From: Acidobacteria bacterium RIFCSPLOWO2_12_FULL_66_21
Lineage (GTDB): Bacteria > Acidobacteriota > Vicinamibacteria > Vicinamibacterales > 2-12-FULL-66-21
Reading direction: 5' to 3'
Assembly: GCA_001767455.1 (NCBI GenBank)
Contig: MELC01000038.1
Coordinates: 112,753-176,752 of the forward strand
DNA: 64,000 bases
In this document: piece after piece, positions 57,156-64,000 of the stretch
How the letters are laid out: each line of letters opens with the position of its first letter
Position numbering within the stretch: the stretch's first letter is position 1
Program-made: the position numbers and the translations under genes
The notes under the pieces: generated by a model
Databases searched by the model: none
Told to the model about the DNA's origin: nothing
The model's input: only the letters and a program-made list of their open reading frames with translations

Positions 57156-59756
57156 TCAGTTCTGGCGGAGGGCGACGATCGGATCGACGCTCGCCGCGCG
57201 CCTGGCCGGCAGGTAACAGGCGACCACCGCCGCACCAATGAAGAGGACCGGCACGACCAGCAGCACGACCACATCCATGGCCGGGACCAGTCGCAGGAAC
57301 CGCGGTTGTAACGCCATCCGCGCCAGTCCACCCAACGTCAGCCCCGCGACGATGCCCAGGAGCACCGGACTCAAGCCCTGCCGCACGATCATCCGCGTGA
57401 TGTCCGCCCGGGTGGCACCGAGCGCGACGCGCACGCCAATCTCACGAGTGCGTCGCAGCACCAAGTGCGACAGAACGCCATACAGACCCGCGAGCGCGAG
57501 TGCCCACGCGAAGGCGCCGAGCAGAGTGGCGATCGTTGACGAGATCTGAAAGAACTGTGCTGTCGACCCCACAAAGTCCGGTCCGGCACCAGCGCTGCGG
57601 AGCACGAGGTCCGGGTCGAGACTGCGGAGCGTCTGCCGCATCACCCCGGCCAGAGCGGTGGGATCCCCGTTCGTCCGCGCCGCAAAAACGAGACGAGTAC
57701 CGTAGTCGTGGCGAAACGGCACGTAGACCAGCGCGCTCCTGCGGGCGAGCGAACCGGATCGGTGGACATCGGTCACAACGCCGACGACGGTTGCCTGCCG
57801 GACGGATTGCTCGCCATCCCGGAGGGCAACCTCGCGACCGATCACGTTGGTTGCTCCGAACAGCGCCCGCGCAGTCCACTCGTCGATCACCGCGACGCTG
57901 CCCGTCATCGGGTCGCTCGCATCCCACGCGCGGCCGTGTGCAATGGGAATGCCGAGGGTCCGGATCAGATCTGACCCACCGGCAATGATCTCAGCGAAGA
58001 CCGGCTTCGCGGTGTCGGCGCCCATGATCTGGCCACGCCGGTGTGTTGTCGGACCCGCCGGGAGGCCGCTCGCGACCGTTACCGCGACGGCGCCGGGGCG
58101 GGACGACATCTGTGCTGCGAAGCCCTCCACGATCCGTTCGATGCGGCCGTCGTCGTAGCCCTGCGACTCGAAATCCACGTCGGCCACGGCGAGCTCGCTC
58201 AGCGCAAACCCGTAATCCTGCTGCTGAATGCTCCGGAGCTGTGTGATTCCGAGCGCAGCTACGGCCAGCAGCACGACAGAGACGGTGACCTGCCCGGTAA
58301 TCAGGTAGCGCCGTCCGCGCCAACGCGGGGCCGCGCCGGTCGAACCGTCGCCGACCAGGGCCATCCGCACGTCGCCACGCGTCGACTGAAGTGCGGGGCC
58401 GAGTCCCGCGACGACGAGAGCGAGCGCGGTCGCCAGGGCGGCGACGATCAGCGCATGCACGTCAAGGCGCGGTGAGATTTGCATCGCCGCCACGGTTCCC
58501 GCGACCGCCAGTTCTCCTGACAAGAGGACGGTGATGACTCGCGCCACACCAACGCCCAGCAGGCCGCCAGCCACGGTGAGGATCAGACTTTCCGTCAACG
58601 ATTCCCGCACGAGCCGCCAGCGCGACGCGCCGAGCGCCAGCCGCACGGCGGTTTCCTGCTGCCGTCCCGATCCTCTCGCCAGCGCGAGGTTCGCCAGGTT
58701 GCTGCAGGCGACCAGCAGCACGGCGCCGACGGCCAGCATGAGCACCGCCACCATGGCATCTACGAGTGTCGCGGTTCCTGTGGACTCGCTGACCCTTACC
58801 TCGGCCATCGGCCGCGCGTGCCAGCGGCGGCTGCGCTCGTACGGCGAGCTCAGTTTGGGATCAATCCCCAGACCCAGCGGAAACGCCGAGTCGAGCTGCG
58901 CCGCCAGCACGCTGAGTTCAGCCCGTGCGTCTTCGATCGATTTGCCGGACCTGAGGACGCCCTTCGCCAGCAGATACCGCGACTCGCGGTCATTCGGATC
59001 GAAGGCGAGGCCTGGACTCCGGTGGTAGACCTTCGCCGTGGAGGCGATGGGCACCCAGAGCGCGCTCGGGGTCAGGCCGTTGTTGAAGAGGCCGTGAAAC
59101 TCCGACGACGCGACGCCGACCACTTCGAACGTGTGTCCGTTCACTTTCATCGTGCGGCCGACGACATCCTCGGCGCCGGCGAACACGCGCTGCCAGACCC
59201 CGTGGCTGATGACGACGACAGGGGGCGCTTCTGGACGGTCGTCCGCTGGCTGCAGCAGTCGTCCGCGCGACGGAGTCACGCCGAGTACCGAGAAATACTC
59301 GCCGCCGACGATCTCGCCGAATGACGTGCCGGTCAGGCCGTGTGCCGAATAGGCCACCGTCGTGAAGCACCAAGCCGTCATCCGGTCGAATACGGTCTGG
59401 CGCGCACGCAGATCCTGGTAGTCCGGCCACGAGAATCCGGAGAAAGCAGGCGACCCTCCCGGCGCGTGGTAGAGGTTGACGATGCGGTCGATGTTCCGGA
59501 CGGCGGGCGGTGGCCCGACAACCGCCCGAACGGCCGAGTAGATACCGGTCGTCATGCCGACCCCGCTGCCCAGAGTCAGAACGGCGAACAGGCTGAACAG
59601 GGGCGAGCGGCCGAGCCGCCGCAGAGCAAAGCGCCAGTCGGACATCATGCCGAACCTCCAGGCGAACTCCTCATCGAGGTCGCCGGTGACGGGATCCGCG
59701 TGGTCGGACGGGAGACTGTGACGCAGGATCCACCTGGCGAGGCGGGGCGGCCTCAT
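57156..59756 (-). CDS. ADOP family permease with short N-terminal prefix
   Basis: 866 residues from the ATG overlapping the PadR fragment's stop. The prefix is MRPPRLARWILRHSLPSDHA, DPVTGDLDEEFAWRFG, the second type of permease prefix, which recalls the end of the M50/DUF-type bundle. Then LRRLGRSPLFSLFAVLTLGS, GVGMTTGIYSAVRAVVG; the periplasmic domain has GEIVGGEYFSVLGVTPSRGR; the middle has LVACSNLANLALARGSGRQQ and ETAVRLALGASRWRLVRESL. The end is REIGVRVALGATRADITRM and YLPARRAASVDPIVALRQN. The gene ends facing the decayed DUF2306-like fragment. Its regulator is broken, so expression may be constitutive. Confidence 0.94.
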   Translation of the reverse strand: MRPPRLARWILRHSLPSDHADPVTGDLDEEFAWRFGMMSDWRFALRRLGRSPLFSLFAVLTLGSGVGMTTGIYSAVRAVVGPPPAVRNIDRIVNLYHAPGGSPAFSGFSWPDYQDLRARQTVFDRMTAWCFTTVAYSAHGLTGTSFGEIVGGEYFSVLGVTPSRGRLLQPADDRPEAPPVVVISHGVWQRVFAGAEDVVGRTMKVNGHTFEVVGVASSEFHGLFNNGLTPSALWVPIASTAKVYHRSPGLAFDPNDRESRYLLAKGVLRSGKSIEDARAELSVLAAQLDSAFPLGLGIDPKLSSPYERSRRWHARPMAEVRVSESTGTATLVDAMVAVLMLAVGAVLLVACSNLANLALARGSGRQQETAVRLALGASRWRLVRESLTESLILTVAGGLLGVGVARVITVLLSGELAVAGTVAAMQISPRLDVHALIVAALATALALVVAGLGPALQSTRGDVRMALVGDGSTGAAPRWRGRRYLITGQVTVSVVLLAVAALGITQLRSIQQQDYGFALSELAVADVDFESQGYDDGRIERIVEGFAAQMSSRPGAVAVTVASGLPAGPTTHRRGQIMGADTAKPVFAEIIAGGSDLIRTLGIPIAHGRAWDASDPMTGSVAVIDEWTARALFGATNVIGREVALRDGEQSVRQATVVGVVTDVHRSGSLARRSALVYVPFRHDYGTRLVFAARTNGDPTALAGVMRQTLRSLDPDLVLRSAGAGPDFVGSTAQFFQISSTIATLLGAFAWALALAGLYGVLSHLVLRRTREIGVRVALGATRADITRMIVRQGLSPVLLGIVAGLTLGGLARMALQPRFLRLVPAMDVVVLLVVPVLFIGAAVVACYLPARRAASVDPIVALRQN

Positions 59757-59884
59757 GACCGGTTCTTCAGTCCCTTCAGGGACAGACCGGCCCACATCCT
59801 GGCCTGCATCTCCCGCGCGGTTTCGAGGGCCGTCACACCCGACGGGGTGAGCGTGAAGAACCACCGCGCCGCGGGCTCCCGCGC
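59753..59884 (-). pseudogene. C-terminal fragment of a PadR regulator
   Basis: The last 43 codons before the permease read AREPAARWFFTLTPSGVTAL, ETAREMQARMWAGLSLKG, matching the wing and dimer helix of the longer PadR class that precedes permeases with the second prefix type. The upstream part of the same frame is unrelated, so the DNA-binding helices are missing. The four-base overlap with the permease start (ATGA) is retained. The following space up to 60145 shows no gene. Confidence 0.75.
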
Positions 59885-60145
59885 GGCGGACCACAATAGG
59901 GGAATAAGACAATGCATCGGAAAGACGCGCTGAAGCCAATCGAAGCTTTTCTTCGCCGAATCCAGCACACGTCCGTACCCGTGCGAGGCGCAACATCTGT
60001 AACTGCGATCGCTCGGGTCCAACGCTGCGCGTTGAAAGCCCTCGCGGTTTCGCTGCGCGGCGGGCTTGCGGCCGCGGGCGCTTCTTCGCTGTCGATGCCC
60101 GGGGACGCTGCCCGCCGGAGCCGGCGCCTGCAGCCTCGGCGTCGG

Positions 60146-60847
60146 TCAGTCCCTTGCCAGTACCTCAATTTGCCGGAGGAAGGCCTCGACGCTCATCCGC
60201 TCACCGGCCACCTTGCGACCGAGCAGAGACTTCACATTACCCGCGGGATAGACGAAAGCGCCTCTTGGGTTGAGCGAGTAGATTCCCAGCCCGCCAAATG
60301 CTGGGACATAACCGTGACGTTTGCTGACGGGCAGTTCAGCGCCGTAGATCGGCAGTGCGTCCCGCAAGAACAGAAGATATCGCCCACCATCTTCTGGCCT
60401 TGCGAGGTCGGGTACGTTGAGCTGGGCCCAGGTCCCCTCTTCGAAGGTAACGCGGCCCCCCGGAAGCGTGAGAAAGAACCTGTCGCCGGCCGCGATCGAT
60501 CCCTTGAATACACGCTCTACTACCGTTTCGTACTGCGTGATGATCGAGAATCCGTCCTTTGTCAACTGGCACAGGTTGGAGTCGATGCGGGCGAGTACAA
60601 CCACGTCGGCCGACGCCGTCAAGCTTCGCAGTGACGAAGGGCTGCCGAGTTCATCATTCTGGATGCGGCCGACATACGAGCCCGTGACCGAAGCCGCTCC
60701 GCGCAGCCCATGTTCGCGATGAGCAAGCTCCTGACGCATCTTTGTCAACCCGCCATCCTTCTGCCCGTTTGCGCGAATCGCAATCGCAAGGCTCCCCGCT
60801 GTTGCGGCAATAACCGCGGCCGATGCTGCGAGACGTTTCAAATCCAT
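60146..60847 (-). CDS. Secreted protein, paralogue of the genes at 17242 and 60879
   Basis: 233 residues from an ATG four bases after AAAGGAGGG. A signal-like helix (LAASAAVIAATAGSLAIAIR) is followed by the shared beta-rich domain: LRSLTASADVVVLARIDSNL, ITQYETVVERVFKGSIAAGD, RFFLTLPGGRVTFEEGTW and GGRYLLFLRDALPIYGAELP. The ending (LLGRKVAGERMSVEAFLRQI) is a helix like that in the first paralogue (VERFNREELLNFLRSLKE). Base composition is lower in GC than the permease next to it. The two neighbouring copies are 31 bases apart and form an operon. Function unknown; an exported, oxidised-environment role is likely. Confidence 0.72.
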   Translation of the reverse strand: MDLKRLAASAAVIAATAGSLAIAIRANGQKDGGLTKMRQELAHREHGLRGAASVTGSYVGRIQNDELGSPSSLRSLTASADVVVLARIDSNLCQLTKDGFSIITQYETVVERVFKGSIAAGDRFFLTLPGGRVTFEEGTWAQLNVPDLARPEDGGRYLLFLRDALPIYGAELPVSKRHGYVPAFGGLGIYSLNPRGAFVYPAGNVKSLLGRKVAGERMSVEAFLRQIEVLARD

Positions 60848-60878
60848 TGACCCTCCTTTCGTCGACGCAGGCGCGCGC

Positions 60879-61532
60879 TCATAACAGATCGGGGCCACAT
60901 TCCGTGTACAGATACACCGTCCAGCTCGGTCCCTGAGTCACGTGTCCATCGCTCCAGATGTACCGGAGAGCGGCAAGGAATTCTGCCTTCGCAACCGTGC
61001 GTCTGTCGCCAAATACGGGTCGAATGAATGAGGGAAGCCTCAGCACGTCTTCATCGAGGATATAGACACCGGCCGGGCCTGCTGCAATCGAAAAGCCACC
61101 GCCTTTAGTCCATTCGTTCAGAAAAACGAGAACCTCTTGGCCGCGAGCCAAAACAGCCATGCTACCGGGATCGACCGTAAACTCTTTCCCCTCAATAGAG
61201 AGGGAACCAGCCGACTGTAATACGTGGATGACTTCGCGATTCTCTTTGCGTCCGAGTGAGTCTTTGAGAATCTCAAGCACGCGCACTCTGTGATCCGTAA
61301 CGACGGAGGGGGGGCCCGAAGGGGCCGCACGGCGGACCTGACTTCCTTCCACGATGCCGCGCACCACAAGCTGCGCGGCGCTCCATAGTTCATCGAGATT
61401 GGCGGGAGGAGGGCCGTAGTTGTCGTATTGGACAACCCGGTTGGGCACGGGATCTTGTGCGCTCGCAAGGGCAGCATGGCTCGCACACAGCGCGAAAACC
61501 ATGAACGGAAGCATAAGGAGCCTGACGCGCAT
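60879..61532 (-). CDS. Secreted protein, first of two adjacent paralogues
   Basis: 217 residues; AAGGAGG stands six bases before the ATG, overriding a longer open frame upstream. Signal peptide MRVRLLMLPFMVFALCASHA. The shared domain reads LDELWSAAQLVVRGIVEGSQ, VTDHRVRVLEILKDSLGRKE, REVIHVLQSAGSLSIEGKEF and GQEVLVFLNEWTKGGGFSIA. It is not known to me as a named family; the fold appears to be all-beta with an LVVRGxV - VxxILK - hydrophobic ladder that recurs in the paralogues at 60146-60847 and 17242-17871. Lower GC than its surroundings suggests later arrival or relaxed selection. Confidence 0.72.
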   Translation of the reverse strand: MRVRLLMLPFMVFALCASHAALASAQDPVPNRVVQYDNYGPPPANLDELWSAAQLVVRGIVEGSQVRRAAPSGPPSVVTDHRVRVLEILKDSLGRKENREVIHVLQSAGSLSIEGKEFTVDPGSMAVLARGQEVLVFLNEWTKGGGFSIAAGPAGVYILDEDVLRLPSFIRPVFGDRRTVAKAEFLAALRYIWSDGHVTQGPSWTVYLYTECGPDLL

Positions 61533-61609
61533 GAAGCCTCCTTCTTGGAACGCCTCAAATCCGGCAGTCACATTGTAGACGATTCGGTTAACGGCATCGC
61601 GCCATTCTG

Positions 61610-62620
61610 ATGGTGCTGGTCCTTCAGTACTGCTGGCGGCGCACCTGGGCCGCGCGCGCGCTGTTTGCCGCGACATTGGTGCTCGGACTGTATCGGACTG
61701 TGTACCTCATTCATGCCGTGGCGGGTCACGTTTCGGCTGGACCGATTGCTCAACACGAGCTCGCGGGACGATCAGCGCATCGCCGTCGCGTTTGCGCCGG
61801 GCGCGGGAAGATTTCGCCCCGCGCCTGGCCAGGGTCTTGACGACGTGCCGGAGAAGCCCGGCATGGGCCCGGCGGACGTCGCCGAGGAGAACCGGCGGCG
61901 CCGTGCTGAGGGTGCGCGGACCGTGTTTCTGCCCGTGCGTCTCTCCGGGCTGATTCCGGATTCGAGGCTGCTGGCCGATCGATCGGAGGTGACGGTGATC
62001 GATCGTGGCGGCCGGACGCTATATCAAGGGACTGGCAACGACCTCGAGCTTCGCGCAACCGGCGCGGACGCCATCGTCCATCAAGGCGTGCGAGTGCCCG
62101 GTGCGCTATTCAGTCGCGCCAAGGGCGACCTCGTCGACGTTCGGCTGGATTATTCGTTCACGCTGTTCCGGGCCGGCGCGACCTACGCCCTGCCTGCCCG
62201 GGGCGGCGATCAACGGATGCCAGGGATTGGATGGTGCGTCACGAAAGTGGACGATGCGGGGACCCGTGTGCGGTTTCAGTGTCTTCAGCCTGGCGAGCGG
62301 CCATCATGCCTCGCCGTGTGCTGGAGCACGCCCCAACAGGACAACGTAATCCGGAAGTCTCGCTCTGCGCTCCCGACTATACGCCGTATCCAGGGCACAC
62401 GTTGCCGGACGCGCTCAGTCGATTTGGCGGCCGACTGCCTTTCTACGATCCCTCGGGGCTGGTCCGCTACCCGGTCGGCGGGCCCCAGTTGTCCGAGGCG
62501 CACGTGCTCGTAACCGCCTTTCAACCGACGGAACATTTCGTCAGGCGCGTGGTGATCCCGGGCGTTCGCCTCGAGGACTGGGAACCGCAACCGCCGGCAG
62601 GCACAGTTGCGTCCCGTTAA
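61610..62620 (+). pseudogene. Membrane-anchored protein gene broken by two frameshifts
   Basis: Three reading frames together make one plausible protein. Frame one (from 61610) gives MVLVLQYCWRRTWAARALFA, ATLVLGLYRTVYLIHAVAG, a basic start and a membrane helix. Frame two (about 61730-62290) gives DQRIAVAFAPGAGRFRPAPG, VFLPVRLSGLIPDSRLLADR and RMPGIGWCVTKVDDAGTRVR, ending at CLQPGERPSC. Frame three (about 62290-62620) continues LEHAPTGQRNPEVSLCAPDY, TPYPGHTLPDALSRFGGRLP and VVIPGVRLEDWEPQ. The smooth join at both places argues for two single-base shifts rather than separate genes. Either a real pseudogene or a sequencing error. Family unknown; probably a single-pass envelope protein. Confidence 0.65.
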
Positions 62621-62726
62621 GCCGCGCGCTGGAGCGATGCGCCGCCGAGCGCGGGTACGGCGTTCACCGTGACATGGCCGCCGCGCGCCATCTTCGCGAA
62701 GTCGAGCCGATCGATGGCGTCTGCCT

Positions 62727-62987
62727 CTACCGCGCGTCGACCACGATCGTCCGCCCCGCCGGCATCGCCAGAGTGAACTCCTTCAGCTTCCGGCCCGGTT
62801 CGGCGTCGAACACATACTGCAGCCGATAGGGTGTTCCCGGCGCCAGCTCAGGGCCTGCGGATTTGCCCGTGGCACTGTCGATCACGTCGCTCTTCCAGCC
62901 GATCTGTCTGCCGTCCACATAGGTTGTTGACGATCGCCAGTTGCAACAGGAGCGCAGTGTTGTCGCGTTCGTGAAGCTATAACGATC
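62727..62987 (-). pseudogene. C-terminal fragment of an unrecognised beta-rich protein
   Basis: The last 86 codons of this frame look like protein: YSFTNATTLRSCCNWRSSTT, YVDGRQIGWKSDVIDSATGK, LAPGTPYRLQYVFDAEPGRK and LKEFTLAMPAGRTIVVDAR. Upstream of about 62987 the frame turns into the complement of another gene. The pattern (beta strands with charged turns, P-G-T-P-Y-R) resembles a small immunoglobulin-like export domain. No start remains. Confidence 0.5.
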
Positions 62988-63422
62988 CACTTCTGCGAGG
63001 TCGCCGGCGGCCCGAACAAGATCGCCCGGCGCCGAGAGCTCGTCGCCGCGCGGCGGTACTTCAAGCGGGAGCTCTCGCAGCCGAAGCCCCGGATGAGGGA
63101 CTCCTGGTTCCCGTGGATCGTGGCGTTCGGCCTCGGACGCGCGGTCGATCGCTGGTTCCACTCCTTCGGCGGCCTAGCGACATCGCCGGCGGTGAGCGGC
63201 GGTTTCTCCAGTTCATCCGGCTCGTCCCCTTCGACAGGCAGCTCCTTTTCCGGTGACGCCTTCACCGGCGGACGCTCCGGGGGCGGCGGCGCCTCGGGCT
63301 CGTGGACCGTCGCGGCCGGCGCACTGGCGTCGGGTGTGTCGGCGCCGAGCTCCTCGGGTGGCAGCGGCGGCGGTGGAGGCGGTGGCGGCAGCTCGGGCGG
63401 CGGCGGAGGAGGCGGCTGGTGA
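62988..63422 (+). pseudogene. C-terminal fragment of a DUF2207/TPM-like membrane protein
   Basis: Open without a start from 62931; coding likeness begins near 62988: HFCEVAGGPNKIARRRELVA, ARRYFKRELSQPKPRMRDSW, FPWIVAFGLGRAVDRWFHSF. It ends in a glycine/serine-rich tail (SSGGSGGGGGGGGSSGGGG, GGGGW) like those of DUF2207 and TPM-domain proteins exposed at the cell surface. The N-terminal domain is missing. The fragment meets the previous one head to head. A copy of the word CCCTTCGACAGGC lies in it at about 63227. Confidence 0.55.
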
Positions 63423-63430
63423 AGAAACCG

Positions 63431-64000
63431 CTATTTCTTTCCGGACACGGCGGCGGCAATCGCCGTCGCGGCGCGTTCCACGAGCGGCGTCAATAGATCC
63501 TCACGATCGGCGTGCGCCTGTGCCTTGTCGGCCTTCGAGAGGAGCGCGGCACCGCCGCTGGGACCAGTGACGCTGTACTGCATCTGGATTTCGTCCTTGG
63601 CGTGCGTCGAGTCGGCGATGACCGAGACGGCCTGCGCCGCGCCGGCGGCCGTGCCGCGCACGACAGCGCCCGCAGCGCCGCCGCCCGGGATGTACCAGGC
63701 GGCCGTTCCGGCCGCCTGGCCCACCGCCTTGCCCAACACGCTGCGCCCGCGATGCTTCTCCGTCAGCTTGACGACGAGCAGGTGGCTGCACTGTTTCTGG
63801 CGCGCTTCCTCGGCCGCCTGCGACGGCAGCCGGGCGTCGAGTGCCACGGCGCGCATCGACGGGCCGCTCAGATAGCTCGCGAACAAATCGCGGACGGCCG
63901 TGGCCACCTGCATCGCATTACCCTCGGCGCCTGTAACGCTTGGCATCACGATCGCGATGCATGTTGCCGGCGCCGGCTGCGGGTCCTGCGCCGCCGCCAT
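63431..64000 (-). CDS. Secreted protein of unknown function, cut at window end
   Basis: 189 residues are visible. The first ones (MAAAQDPQPAPATC) look like the cleavage region of a signal peptide, so the true start is probably beyond base 64000. The body reads IVMPSVTGAEGNAMQVATAV, RDLFASYLSGPSMRAVALDA, then CSHLLVVKLTEKHRGRSVLG. A glycine/alanine-rich helix pair (AVGQAAGTAAWYIPGGGAAG, AVVRGTAAGAAQAVSV) could insert in a membrane, as in small glycine-zipper proteins. The end (LVERAATAIAAAVSGKK) is helical. The layout resembles curli-assembly CsgG-like or lipoprotein penicillin-binding activators only loosely; I do not assign it. Confidence 0.7.
   Translation of the reverse strand: MAAAQDPQPAPATCIAIVMPSVTGAEGNAMQVATAVRDLFASYLSGPSMRAVALDARLPSQAAEEARQKQCSHLLVVKLTEKHRGRSVLGKAVGQAAGTAAWYIPGGGAAGAVVRGTAAGAAQAVSVIADSTHAKDEIQMQYSVTGPSGGAALLSKADKAQAHADREDLLTPLVERAATAIAAAVSGKK

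Overview
The window looks like a piece of a high-GC Acidobacteriota genome, most likely of the Vicinamibacteria type. This is inferred from gene content: six complete ADOP-type (acidobacterial duplicated orphan permease, MacB/FtsX-like) genes plus one window-edge fragment and one remnant, three PadR regulators or fragments beside them, a large Asp-box (BNR) secreted protein, a TonB receptor with an N-terminal carboxypeptidase-regulatory domain, and a GC-rich codon bias.

Layout. 0-9 kb: end of a permease, a secreted cupin protein, a slipin (SPFH) gene with a small upstream partner, a PKD-like secreted protein, a MATE exporter, an ECF sigma factor that has lost its DNA-binding end, and a permease coupled to a 43-residue membrane peptide. 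9-11 kb: a PhoP/PhoQ-like two-component pair. 11-18 kb: a membrane-anchored FkbM methyltransferase, then a BNR protein translationally coupled to a penicillin-acylase-family Ntn hydrolase. 18-31 kb: two more permeases, a heterodimeric ABC exporter pair, a homodimer-type ABC exporter and a TonB receptor.

31.8-41.4 kb is the most coherent block: a divergent winged-helix/FHA regulator, a DUF3662-like/FHA protein, a 32-residue membrane peptide, a membrane PP2C phosphatase with an external beta-helix, a Ser/Thr kinase with an atypical catalytic loop, a 1125-residue protein fusing a SEDS (RodA/FtsW) glycosyltransferase to a class B penicillin-binding protein, and a second FHA protein. Most junctions overlap or nearly touch. 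The content matches the actinobacterial fhaA-pstP-rodA-pbpA-pkn locus, so I read it as a phospho-regulated cell-wall synthesis operon in which polymerase and crosslinker are one polypeptide.

41.4-64 kb is more eroded. An intact tRNA-Arg(UCU) is followed by a patch holding a PIN toxin/antitoxin pair, a gene remnant, an integrase remnant and a tRNA-end scar. Then come permease/PadR units, a sigma factor with a membrane partner and a serine hydrolase, a DUF2975/HTH operon behind AT-rich palindromes, and a series of truncated or frameshifted genes. Several interspersed palindromic repeat families occur throughout, some lying in frame inside coding sequences.
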